Below are positions 8,195 through 16,367 of a stretch of DNA of 64,000 nt, in pieces. Source of the DNA: Saccharopolyspora hordei (GTDB taxonomy: Bacteria > Actinomycetota > Actinomycetes > Mycobacteriales > Pseudonocardiaceae). Position numbers and translations under genes: made by a program. The stretch covers positions 620,001 to 684,000 of the forward strand of contig NZ_JACCFJ010000001.1 in the NCBI RefSeq assembly GCF_013410345.1, given 5' to 3'. The notes beneath the pieces were generated by a model that was not told the DNA's origin, did not search any database, and saw nothing but the letters and a program-made list of their open reading frames with translations. Within the stretch, counting starts at the first letter, position 1. Every line of letters starts with the position of its first letter.

Positions 8195-9297
8195 CGGAGC
8201 AGGGCCGCCATGTCGCCCCCGCCGGGGATGTCGTCGTGGCGGACCGCCATGACGGTGCCGCCCATGAGCCAGACGCGGCGCGCGATCTCGTCTTCCAGGG
8301 CGTACGTGGACGCCCCGGCTTCGGCGAACGACACCTCGCCGGCGTCGTCGATGGTGCCCGGCGTCGAGCTGTCGATGTCCACGAACACCGTCTCCACCGC
8401 GCCCATGGTCGCGTAGCGGGCCACGTCGCTGACGTCGGTGACCGCCCGGCCCTGGCTGGTGCGCTGGTCGAACAGCTCGTGCAGCTCGCGCAGCCGGTCG
8501 TTGTTCAGGTCGTCCAGGACGCCGCGGGCGGCCGAGGCGAGTTCGCGGTCGGTGCTCTCCTCCGGGTTGCCGGTCAGCCCCACCGGGGCCAGCTCGGGGG
8601 CGCCGCTGACCGAGCGGAAGATGCTCTGCAGCGGTTCGGTGGCGGCCAGGACGAGCGGCACGTCGCCGCGCAGCACCGGCCGCAGCGCGCGGTCGACCTG
8701 GCGCGCGAACTGGCGGATCCGCACCTTCTTGCCCTCGTCGGCCTGCAACCGGCGGACCGCCGACCGGTCGGACGGGAACTCCCGGCCCACCGCGTCCTCG
8801 ATGTTGGTCGGCATGCCGGTCACCTCGATGGCCACCGGGTCCAGCTCGGGCAGCACCTCCAGCAGCCGCACCGACTTCTGCGCCAGTGCCAGCACCAGCG
8901 CGGTGCCCGGGAGGGTGGTGGACCGCAGCAGCGGCACGAGGTGGAACCGGTCGCTGACCTGCACCGCCTCGCGCAGGTGGTTCGGCAGCCGGAACGTGGT
9001 GATCGACGTCGGCGTGGCGAACACCGCGAGGCTGCGCGCCTGGTAGCGGAAGAACAGTTCGTCCTCGGCGAGGTCCGCGAGCTCGTCGCCGATCTCGGTG
9101 ACCGCGTCCTTGTCCGCGCCGGCGCCGCGGAGCTGCTCCAGCGCCTCCCCGGTCAGGTTCTTCAGCGCGACGCGTTCCGCCTCGCCGCTGGACGCCGGGT
9201 CGGTCGGCAGGTACAGCGACACGCTGTGCGGGTCGCGCGCGGTCATCAGCGCGTCGACCTGGGAGCGCGTGGGGATGTCGGTGTGCAGGATCGCCAT
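8176..9297 (-). CDS. bacterial eRF1-like (baeRF) family protein
   Basis: A 373-aa soluble protein that resembles the bacterial members of the archaeo-eukaryotic release factor 1 superfamily (baeRF families), thought from family knowledge to act on ribosomes under stress; the molecular role is not settled. Recognisable parts are the N-terminal SVSLYLPTDP, the central YQARSLAVFATP and LVPLLRST, and the C-terminal ETVFVDIDS followed by DEIARRVWLMGGTVMAV, the usual end of these proteins. The GGQ loop of true release factors is absent. Start is an ATG with GGAGGTCTGCG directly upstream. It is a single-gene unit divergent from the EamA exporter. Confidence 0.72.
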   Translation of the reverse strand: MAILHTDIPTRSQVDALMTARDPHSVSLYLPTDPASSGEAERVALKNLTGEALEQLRGAGADKDAVTEIGDELADLAEDELFFRYQARSLAVFATPTSITTFRLPNHLREAVQVSDRFHLVPLLRSTTLPGTALVLALAQKSVRLLEVLPELDPVAIEVTGMPTNIEDAVGREFPSDRSAVRRLQADEGKKVRIRQFARQVDRALRPVLRGDVPLVLAATEPLQSIFRSVSGAPELAPVGLTGNPEESTDRELASAARGVLDDLNNDRLRELHELFDQRTSQGRAVTDVSDVARYATMGAVETVFVDIDSSTPGTIDDAGEVSFAEAGASTYALEDEIARRVWLMGGTVMAVRHDDIPGGGDMAALLRYAPAP

Positions 9298-9587
9298 CGC
9301 AGACCTCCGAACGTCCAGGGCCGGCGCCGGTCGCGGGTGGTGCGGAGCACGTTCCGGACGCCGTCGTGGCCCAGTAGGGTGTGCGCCGTGAACTCGTACT
9401 GGCGTCGCGTCACTCCGCCCCCGTCCCGCTGACGGGCGGCGCTGTCAGCGGCTCCGAGCGGGCCGCCGGCTCACCAGCTGTGCAGTCCTGCTGTCGGTCT
9501 TGCCGGAAACCGGCTCGCGGAAACCCCTGCTCGCACGCGCCCCCGTTCGTCGACGTCCCCACTGGTCCTCGAACGGAAGAGCTCACC

Positions 9588-10475
9588 GTGACCGATCACC
9601 TCGCGCCCGCGCGCTCCCGGACGTTCCTGTCCGGTCCCCTCCTCGTCCTGCTGGCCTCCGCCCTCTGGGGCACCACCGGGACCGCGGCCAGCTTCGCCCC
9701 CGCCGGGGCCGGCCCGTTGTCGATCGGCGCCGCCACCATGGGCCTCGGCGGCCTGCTGCTGCTCGCGCTGGCCGGCCGGTCGGCGTGGCGGGTGCTGCGG
9801 TCCGGCCGGCTCGGCCTGCTGGTCGTGGGTGCGGCGGCCGTGGCCGTGTACCCGCTGGCGTTCTACTCGTCGATGGCGCTGGCCGGGGTGGCGATCGGCA
9901 CCGTGGTCGCGCTCGGGTCCGCGCCGGTGTTCGCCGCCGTGCTGGAGCGGGTGGTGGACGGCGTCCGGCTGGACGCCCGGTGGGCGGTGTCCGCCGGGCT
10001 CGCCGTGGCCGGGCTGCTGCTCATCACCGGCCGGACCGGGGCGGGCGAGGACACCGTGCTCGGCGCGCTGCTCGGCCTGCTCGCCGGCGCCACCTACGTC
10101 GTCTACTCGTGGTCGGCGTCCCGGATGATGCGCCGCGGGCACGGGTCGCGCGCGGTGATGGGCGCGATGTTCGGCGCCGGGGCGCTGGTGCTGCTGCCGG
10201 TGCTGGCGTGGACCGGTGGTCCGCTGCTGGGCTCGCCGTCCGGGCTGGCCGTCGCCGGGTACCTCGCGGTGGTGCCGATGGGGCTGGCCTACGTGCTGTT
10301 CGGCGCCGGGTTGCGGCACACCTCCACCAGCACGGCGACGACGCTGAGCCTGCTGGAGCCGGTGGTGGCCGCCGTCCTGGGCGTGCTGGTCGTCGGCGAG
10401 CGGCTGGGTGTGGACGGCTGGTGCGGCGCGGGCTTGATCGGGATCGGGTTGGTGCTGGTCAGCACCCGTCGCTAG
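9588..10475 (+). CDS. EamA/DMT-family drug-metabolite exporter (RhaT-like)
   Basis: A 295-aa inner-membrane protein with ten predicted helices arranged as two EamA repeats (ALWGTTGTAASF at the start of repeat 1; LLAGATYVVYSWSASRMM at the start of repeat 2). Conserved end-of-repeat features include GVAIGTVVALGSAPVFAA and LLEPVVAAVLGVLVVGERLG. The family exports amino acids, metabolites or drugs by proton exchange; substrate is unknown. The GTG start after GGAAGAGCTCACC was preferred over a start 69 codons upstream, whose extra sequence is not membrane-like. Its stop codon lies four bases before a cluster of DnaA boxes. Confidence 0.88.
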   Translation: MTDHLAPARSRTFLSGPLLVLLASALWGTTGTAASFAPAGAGPLSIGAATMGLGGLLLLALAGRSAWRVLRSGRLGLLVVGAAAVAVYPLAFYSSMALAGVAIGTVVALGSAPVFAAVLERVVDGVRLDARWAVSAGLAVAGLLLITGRTGAGEDTVLGALLGLLAGATYVVYSWSASRMMRRGHGSRAVMGAMFGAGALVLLPVLAWTGGPLLGSPSGLAVAGYLAVVPMGLAYVLFGAGLRHTSTSTATTLSLLEPVVAAVLGVLVVGERLGVDGWCGAGLIGIGLVLVSTRR

Positions 10476-10478
10476 CGG

Positions 10479-10581
10479 TTGTGCACAGCTGTGGACAACT
10501 CCACGCCTCCACAGCCCCGGATCGCACTGCCTTCGCTGGTCAGCGACCTGTGGACAGAGTTGTCCACAGGCCTGTGGAGAA
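10479..10581. promoter_or_regulatory. cluster of five DnaA-box-like 9-mers
   Basis: Perfect TTGTCCACA boxes lie at 10490-10498 (minus) and 10560-10568 (plus). One-mismatch sites lie at 10479-10487 (TTGTGCACA), 10549-10557 (TGTGGACAG) and 10573-10581 (TGTGGAGAA). The remainder of the gap to 10855 has no gene; it holds a pair of CACGTG hexamers near 10663 and GC-rich sequence. TTGTCCACA is the favoured actinobacterial DnaA box. The cluster lies far from the expected oriC, so a titration or replication-control site is possible. Confidence 0.6.
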
Positions 10582-10855
10582 CTGCCCGGGGACGGGGCGG
10601 AACGGCTCCGCACGCCCGCTGGGCTCCTCCGGGCCGCACCCTCAGCGCGGCAGCACGACCACCCACGTGGGGCACGTGCGCCCCACCGAGTCCACACCGG
10701 GGAGCAGACGTCCGAGTTCCACCGGGGTTGCGTCAGTCCCGGCCGGGGACCGGAGCTGAGGGCCGACACCGGTGTCGCCACGCGGGGGCGAGACCGCCGT
10801 GCGAGGACGCGGGCGCCCCCGCCCCACACCGCAGGCGCCGGCGCGGGCGGCCCGG

Positions 10856-12664
10856 TCAGCGGCCGACGGCGTAGCCCTGGGCGCCTCGGGGGTTGGCGGC
10901 GGCGCGCAGCAGGCCCGTCTCCGGGTCGCGGGAGACCGCCGAGAGGCGGCCGAGGGCCCACGGACCCGCGTCGAGCACGTCGTGGCCCCGGCGCTCCAGC
11001 TCGGCCAGGGTCTCGGCGCCGAGGCGGGACTCCGCCACCACGCGCCCCGGTTCCCAGGACCGCGGGAAGAACGAACCCGGGAACGCACCCGTGTGCCAGG
11101 CCGGCGCGTCGATCGCCTCCTGCAGGTTCAGCCCGCCGTGCACGTGGGCCAGCCAGAAGCACAGCTGCCACTGGTCCTGCTGGTCGCCGCCCGGCGTGCC
11201 GAACGCCAGGGTGGGCACCCCGCCGCGCAGGGCCAGGGACGGGCTCAGCGTGATCCGCGGCCGCTTGCCCGGGGCCAGCGAGTTCGGCAGGCCCTCGTCC
11301 AGCCAGAACATCTGCGCCCGGCTGCCCAGGCAGAAGCCCAGCTCCGGGATGGTCGGCGAGGACTGCAGCCAGCCGCCGGACGGGGTCGCCGAGACCATGT
11401 TGCCCCAGCGGTCCACCACGTCGATGTGCACCGTGTCGCCGCGGCTCTCCCCGGTCGGCGACACCGTCGGCTCGCCGATGCCGACCCCGCTGGGGTCCTT
11501 CTGCCCGTGCGCGCCGCGGCCCTCCGCGACGTGCGCGGGCAGCGCCGCCTGCCGACCGCCGGGCGCACCGGGGCGCAGCTCCAGCGAGGCGCGGTCACCG
11601 ATCAGCTGGCGGCGCTCGGCGGCGTAGTCGCGGGACACCAGGTCGGCGAGCACCGCGGGGTCGGCGGAGTCGCCGTACCAGGCCTCCCGGTCGGCGAACG
11701 CGAGCTTGGCCGCCTCGACGGCGAGGTGCACGGTGTCGGCGTCGGCAGCGCCGTCGACGTAGTTGATCCGGTCGCTGAAGCCCTCCAGCAGGCGCAGCTG
11801 CTGCGCCAGCGCCGGGCCCTGCGACCAGATGCCGAACTTCGCCAGCGTCCAGTCGCCGGGCAGGTCGACGGTCAGCGGCGTCTCGTAGGTCGCCTCGAAC
11901 TCGGCCATGTCCTGCGCGGTGATCACCCCGGCGTGGTCGCGCCCGGAGTTGTCCCGGTGCGGGATCCGCGCGAACTTCTCCACCGCCTCGGCGACGAAGC
12001 CCTGCGACCAGGCGCGGCGGGCGGCGTCGATCTGCGCCTCGCGGTCGCCGCCCGCGGCTTCGGCCTCGGCCAGCAGCCGCTCCCAGGTGTCGGCCAGCGT
12101 GGGGTTGCGCAGCACGCTGCCCGGCGCGGGCGCGGCGCCGTCGGTGAGCCACAGCTCGGCCGAGGTCGGCCAGTGCTCGCGGAACATGTCGCGGACGGTG
12201 TCGATCGTGGTGCTGATCCGCTCGACGATCGGGAAGCCGTTCCGGGCGTAGCCGATGGCGTGCTGGAGCACCTCGCGCAGCGTCTTGGTGCCGTGGTCGC
12301 GCAGCAGCAGCAACCAGCCGTCCCAGGCGCCGGGCACGGTGGTGGCCAACAGGCCGGTGCCGGGCACGAGCTCGAGGCCGAGCTCGTCGCGGTAGTGCGC
12401 GATGCTCGCGCCGGCGGGCGCGGGGCCCTGGCCGGCGAGGGCGCGCGGGCGCGGGTCGTCGGCCGTGGCGAACAGCGCGGGCACCTCCCCGCCCGGGCCG
12501 TTGAGGTGCGGTTCGACGACCTGGAGCACGAAGCCCGCGGCGACCGCGGCGTCGAACGCGTTGCCGTCGTCCTCGAGCACCGCCATGCCCGCGGCGGAGG
12601 CGAGCCAGTGCGTGGAGGCGACCATCCCGTGGGTACCGGCGAGTTCCGGGCGAGTGGTGAACAC
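10856..12664 (-). CDS. ggt: gamma-glutamyltransferase family protein
   Basis: An N-terminal-nucleophile hydrolase of the gamma-glutamyltranspeptidase fold, cleaving gamma-glutamyl bonds such as those in glutathione-like compounds or acylamino substrates. The 602-aa product has NAFDAAVAAGFVLQVVEPHLNGPGGE, the autoprocessing and nucleophile Thr near residue 410 in GDTVHIDVVD, and the later PNSLAPGKRPRITLSPS and GTPGGDQQDQWQ blocks. No signal peptide is visible, so it is probably cytoplasmic. The GTG start at 12664 was chosen because AAGGTGG lies five bases upstream and because relatives begin with FTTRP; a GTG three codons earlier is also in frame. It is a single-gene unit. Confidence 0.9.
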   Translation of the reverse strand: MFTTRPELAGTHGMVASTHWLASAAGMAVLEDDGNAFDAAVAAGFVLQVVEPHLNGPGGEVPALFATADDPRPRALAGQGPAPAGASIAHYRDELGLELVPGTGLLATTVPGAWDGWLLLLRDHGTKTLREVLQHAIGYARNGFPIVERISTTIDTVRDMFREHWPTSAELWLTDGAAPAPGSVLRNPTLADTWERLLAEAEAAGGDREAQIDAARRAWSQGFVAEAVEKFARIPHRDNSGRDHAGVITAQDMAEFEATYETPLTVDLPGDWTLAKFGIWSQGPALAQQLRLLEGFSDRINYVDGAADADTVHLAVEAAKLAFADREAWYGDSADPAVLADLVSRDYAAERRQLIGDRASLELRPGAPGGRQAALPAHVAEGRGAHGQKDPSGVGIGEPTVSPTGESRGDTVHIDVVDRWGNMVSATPSGGWLQSSPTIPELGFCLGSRAQMFWLDEGLPNSLAPGKRPRITLSPSLALRGGVPTLAFGTPGGDQQDQWQLCFWLAHVHGGLNLQEAIDAPAWHTGAFPGSFFPRSWEPGRVVAESRLGAETLAELERRGHDVLDAGPWALGRLSAVSRDPETGLLRAAANPRGAQGYAVGR

Positions 12665-12739
12665 GTCAACCACCTTAAGGTCACATCACCCGTTCGAGCG
12701 ATAGGTGACCTGAGCCGCAGCCCCTGACCAGCGCAGACG

Positions 12740-14038
12740 TCAGCCCACCGGGGTGCGCCCGACGCCGCGCCAGCGCAGGCCCGCCCGACGCAGCACGTCC
12801 GGATCCAGGTGGTTGCGGGTGTCGACCACCACCGGGCCGTCGAGCTCCTGCGCCACCCGGTTCCAGTCCAGCGTGCGGAACTCCTGCCACTCGGTGAGCA
12901 GCACCAGCGCCGCAGCGCCCTTCGCCGCCTGGTACGGGTCGTCGACCAGCGTCACCTCCGGGGGCAGCGCCGCGGCCCCGCCGCGCAACCCGGGGTCGAA
13001 GGCCACCAGCTCCGCGCCGCGCGCGGCCAGCAGCCGCGCCACCTCCACGGCGGGCGAGTCGCGCAGGTCGTCGGTGCCCGCCTTGAACGTCAGGCCCAGC
13101 AGCCCGATGCGGGCGCCGTCGAGCACGCCGCCGCAGGCCTGTTCGACCTTGGCCACCATGCGCTCCCGCTGCCGCGCGTTGGCCGAGATGGTGGCCTGCA
13201 GCAGCGGGAAGTCGAAGTCCACGGCCTCCGCCACCCGCAGCAGCGCCGCGGTGTCCTTCGGCAGGCACGACCCGCCCCACCCGGGGCCCGGCTGCAGGAA
13301 CGCCTGCCCGATGCGGCGGTCGTAGCCCATCCCCTCGGTGACGTCGGCGATGTCGGCGCCCAGCCGCTCGCACAGCTCGGCGATCGCGTTGACGTAGGAC
13401 AGCTTGGTGGCCAGGAAGCAGTTCGCCGCGTACTTCACCATCTCCGCGCTGGCCGCGTCGGTGAGCACCGTCGGCGCGCCCAGCCGCGCGTACAGCGCCG
13501 CCACCCGCTCCGCGGCGTCCTGGGTGTCGGAGCCGACCACGATCCGGTCCGGGTTGAGGAAGTCGTGCACCGCGGAGCCCTCGCGCAGGAACTCCGGGTT
13601 GCTCACCACCGCCACGTCGGGGCGGTCGACCAGCTCCCGCAGCCGCGCCGCGGTGCCCACCGGCACCGTCGACTTGGTGACCAGCACGCAGCCGGACGGC
13701 AGCACCTCGCGCACCTCGCGGGCCACCGACTCCACCGCCGCCAGGTCGGCCCCGCCGCCGGACCCCATGGGCGTCGGCACGCACAGGAAGACCACCTCGG
13801 CGTCGGCGACCGCGTCCGCGGACCCCACCACGAACTCCAGCCGGCCGGCCGCGATGCCCTCCTGCACCAGCTCGGCCAGGCCGGGCTCGTGGATCCGGAC
13901 CTCGCCGCGGGAGAGCTCCGCGACCTTCTCCGCGTTGACGTCGCTGCACACCACCCGGTGGCCCAACGACGCCAGGCACGCCCCAGTCGTCAGCCCCACG
14001 TAGCCGGTCCCGACGACGACGATCCGACGGGCGAACAC
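12740..14038 (-). CDS. ugd: UDP-glucose 6-dehydrogenase (UDP-glucose/GDP-mannose dehydrogenase family)
   Basis: Oxidises UDP-glucose twice to UDP-glucuronate with NAD+, feeding capsule, exopolysaccharide or glycolipid synthesis. The 432-aa product has the NAD-binding start RIVVVGTGYVGLTTGACLA, the VVSNPEFLREGSAVHDF block, and the catalytic Cys258 in GPGWGGSCLPKD, then LTFKAGTDDLRDSPA. The GTG at 14038 was chosen because the protein then starts at the Rossmann strand; the 23-residue extension upstream is not conserved-looking. It lies about 5 kb from the glycosyltransferase fusion and could supply it, though no operon connects them. GDP-mannose dehydrogenase activity is less likely but not excluded. 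Confidence 0.9.
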   Translation of the reverse strand: MFARRIVVVGTGYVGLTTGACLASLGHRVVCSDVNAEKVAELSRGEVRIHEPGLAELVQEGIAAGRLEFVVGSADAVADAEVVFLCVPTPMGSGGGADLAAVESVAREVREVLPSGCVLVTKSTVPVGTAARLRELVDRPDVAVVSNPEFLREGSAVHDFLNPDRIVVGSDTQDAAERVAALYARLGAPTVLTDAASAEMVKYAANCFLATKLSYVNAIAELCERLGADIADVTEGMGYDRRIGQAFLQPGPGWGGSCLPKDTAALLRVAEAVDFDFPLLQATISANARQRERMVAKVEQACGGVLDGARIGLLGLTFKAGTDDLRDSPAVEVARLLAARGAELVAFDPGLRGGAAALPPEVTLVDDPYQAAKGAAALVLLTEWQEFRTLDWNRVAQELDGPVVVDTRNHLDPDVLRRAGLRWRGVGRTPVG

Positions 14039-14194
14039 AGTCCCCACACCCCTTCGCGCGTGCGGCCTCACGGCCGCCGACCCCCCGTCCGCATCCTGGC
14101 ACATCACCCGGCGAGGGGAACCGGTTTCGGCGAACGTTCACGTGCCGTACGTCGGGAGTGACGCGCCGGTGATCAGCCGTCTAGGGTCTCGGTC

Positions 14195-15151
14195 GTGGAA
14201 CAGCGACGCCTCGGCGAATCAGGTCTGGTGGTCAGCGCGGTCGGCCTCGGGTGCAACAACCTGGGCCGACCGGGAACGGCGACCGAAACGCTCGCGGGTG
14301 CGCGGGCCGTGGTGGACGCCGCGCTCGACGCGGGCATCACCTTCTTCGACGTCGCCGACGTGTACGGCTCCCCGCGGGGACGCAGCGAGGAGCTGCTCGG
14401 GCAGGCGCTGTCCGGCCGCCGCGAGCACGCGATCATCGCGACGAAGTTCGGCATGGACATGCAGGGCAGCAACGGCCCGGACTTCTCCGCGCGCGCCTCG
14501 CGCCGCTACGTGCGCCGCGCGGTGGAGTCCTCGCTGCGCCGCCTCGGCACCGACTGGATCGACCTGTACCAGCTGCACCGGCCGGACCACCTGACGCCGC
14601 TGGAGGAGACCCTGTCGGTGCTCGACGACCTGGTCCGCGAGGGCAAGGTCCGCTACGTCGGGCACTGCAACCTGGCCGGTTGGCAGCTCGCCGACGCCTC
14701 GTGGCTGGCGTCCACGGCCGGGCTCACCGGGCCGGTGTCCACGCAGAACCACTACTCGCTGCTGGCGCGGGAGGCCGAGCGCGAGATCATCCCGGCCTGC
14801 AAGCGGTTCGGGCTCGGCCTGATCCCCTACTTCCCGCTGGCCAACGGGCTGCTCACCGGCAAGTACCGCAAGGACCAGGAACCGCCGGCGGGCAGCCGGC
14901 TGGCGGGCCGCGACCAGGTGCTCGTGGACGCGCCGTGGGAGCGCATCGAGCAGCTCCGGGCCTTCGCCGAGCAGCGCGGGATCCCGATGACGTCGGTCGC
15001 GGTGGGCTGGCTGGCCGCGCAGCCGGTGGTCGGCTCGGTGATCACCGGGGCGACCACGCCGGAGCAGGTGCAGGCGAACGCGGTCGCCGGTCAGTGGCGC
15101 CCGACCCAGGAGGACCTGGACGTCCTCAACAGCATCTGCCCGCCGCTGTGA
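14195..15151 (+). CDS. aldo/keto reductase
   Basis: A 318-aa NADPH-dependent (beta/alpha)8 reductase of the AKR superfamily. The catalytic set is visible: Asp and Tyr in FDVADVYG, Lys in IIATKFGM, His in LYQLHRPD. The cofactor-binding end SVITGATTPEQVQAN is typical of AKR families related to plant perakine reductase and bacterial YhdN/IolS. Start is a GTG with no clear ribosome-binding site; TCTAGGGT about 15 bp upstream could be a -10 for a leaderless transcript. Substrate unknown. It is divergent from ugd. Confidence 0.9.
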   Translation: MEQRRLGESGLVVSAVGLGCNNLGRPGTATETLAGARAVVDAALDAGITFFDVADVYGSPRGRSEELLGQALSGRREHAIIATKFGMDMQGSNGPDFSARASRRYVRRAVESSLRRLGTDWIDLYQLHRPDHLTPLEETLSVLDDLVREGKVRYVGHCNLAGWQLADASWLASTAGLTGPVSTQNHYSLLAREAEREIIPACKRFGLGLIPYFPLANGLLTGKYRKDQEPPAGSRLAGRDQVLVDAPWERIEQLRAFAEQRGIPMTSVAVGWLAAQPVVGSVITGATTPEQVQANAVAGQWRPTQEDLDVLNSICPPL

Positions 15152-15259
15152 CGGGGTGATCCTGATCACGGTCGGTGATCGGGCGTATCGCTCGGACGGA
15201 CCGCAGGTCTGCCCTGCTGGCAGACGCGGCGGGAGCGGTGCGGGGACCACCCTCGTCGC

Positions 15260-15382
15260 ATGGATCTCATCGGGTTCGCCGCACTGTTCATCGGCCTCGC
15301 GCTGCTGGCCGCGCTGCCCCTGGTGGGGTTGCTGGCGCTGGCGGGAGGCCCCTCCGCCGAGGAGGTGCGCCGCCATCGCTGA
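15260..15382 (+). CDS. 40-aa single-span membrane peptide (candidate)
   Basis: ATG at 15260 to TGA at 15382 encodes MDLIGFAALFIGLALLAALP, then a further hydrophobic run and a charged end (SAEEVRRHR). The hydropathy and the inside-positive tail look like a real small membrane protein, but the ribosome-binding site is poor. A perfect 7-bp hairpin (GTCTGCC stem) sits at 15207-15225, and a GTGATC-CT-GATCAC palindrome at 15156-15169, both in the otherwise empty gap between the aldo/keto reductase and the SDR. Confidence 0.4.
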   Translation: MDLIGFAALFIGLALLAALPLVGLLALAGGPSAEEVRRHR

Positions 15383-15486
15383 CCGACGTCCCGCCACCTG
15401 CCCGTTCCGCGTCCGATGCTGGGCACGGCCGTTCCCGGGTGTTAGACATGCCCGGGTAGCAGCAACGGACGCAAAGGAACGAGCAG

Positions 15487-16245
15487 ATGCAGATCACCGA
15501 CACCGCGGCGATCGTCACCGGCGGGGCTTCCGGCCTTGGCGCGGCCACCGCCCGAGCGCTCGCCGCGCGCGGTGCCCAGGTGTTCGCGGTGGACCTGCCG
15601 GACGCCGTGGGCAAGGCGCCGGTCGTCGACGGCGTCACCTACGCGGCCGCCGACGTCACCGACGCTGAGCAGGTGCAGACCGCGGTCGAGCAGGCGGCGG
15701 GCGCCGGGAACCCGCTGCGGATCGTGGTCAACTGCGCGGGCATCGGCCCGTCGGCCCGGATCGTCGGCAGGCAGGGCGCGCACGACTACGACCTGTTCCG
15801 CAAGGTCATCGAGGTGAACCTGGTCGGCACCTTCAACGTGCTGCGGCTGGCCGCGGCGGCGATCCGCGAGACCGAGCCCGACCAGCAGGGGCAGCGCGGC
15901 GTGGTGATCAACACCGCGTCGGTGGCGGCGTACGACGGGCAGATCGGCCAGGCCGCCTACGCCGCGTCCAAGGGCGGCGTGGCGAGCCTGACGCTGCCCG
16001 CGGCCCGCGACCTGGCCTCCTCCGGGATCCGGGTGATGACCATCGCGCCCGGCATCGTGGACACCCCGATGCTGGCCACCGTGAGCGAGGAGTACCGCCA
16101 GGGCCTGGCCGACAGCGTGCCGTTCCCGAAGCGCCTCGGCAGCCCGGACGACTACGCCCAGCTCGCGCTCGACATCGTCGAGCACGACTACCTCAACGGC
16201 GAGGTCATCCGCATGGACGGCGCGCTGCGCATGGCGCCCCGCTGA
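15487..16245 (+). CDS. short-chain dehydrogenase, 3-hydroxyacyl-CoA dehydrogenase (HSD17B10)-like
   Basis: A 252-aa NAD-dependent SDR. The cofactor motif [20 protein letters not shown], the NCAGIG loop, the catalytic Ser in [11 protein letters not shown] and the YAASK motif are all present. The sequence [11 protein letters not shown] and the end [20 protein letters not shown] match the type II 3-hydroxyacyl-CoA / 3-hydroxy-2-methylbutyryl-CoA dehydrogenase branch, which acts in isoleucine and fatty-acid degradation. Start ATG follows AAGGAACGAGCAG. It is monocistronic and ends at a strong bidirectional terminator. Confidence 0.88.
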   Translation: MQITDTAAIVTGGASGLGAATARALAARGAQVFAVDLPDAVGKAPVVDGVTYAAADVTDAEQVQTAVEQAAGAGNPLRIVVNCAGIGPSARIVGRQGAHDYDLFRKVIEVNLVGTFNVLRLAAAAIRETEPDQQGQRGVVINTASVAAYDGQIGQAAYAASKGGVASLTLPAARDLASSGIRVMTIAPGIVDTPMLATVSEEYRQGLADSVPFPKRLGSPDDYAQLALDIVEHDYLNGEVIRMDGALRMAPR

Positions 16246-16252
16246 GCCGGGA

Positions 16253-16285
16253 GGGAGCGCCCCGGGCGTCGCCTGGGGCGCTCCC
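16253..16285. terminator. bidirectional hairpin terminator
   Basis: A perfect 11-bp stem (GGGAGCGCCCC) around an 11-base loop, between the convergent SDR and RecB-like nuclease genes. Confidence 0.7.
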
Positions 16286-16367
16286 CCGCAGCCGGGTGTC
16301 CCGGTCCCGGAGCGGTCCCCACCGGGACCAGGCGTCCCACTCCAGGGAAGTCGCGACCAGGGGCGGG

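Noticed and set aside
9388..9432. Possible 14-codon leader peptide (NSYWRRVTPPPSR) upstream of the EamA exporter
   Set aside because: No ribosome-binding site, no run of regulatory codons and no clear attenuator pair of hairpins.
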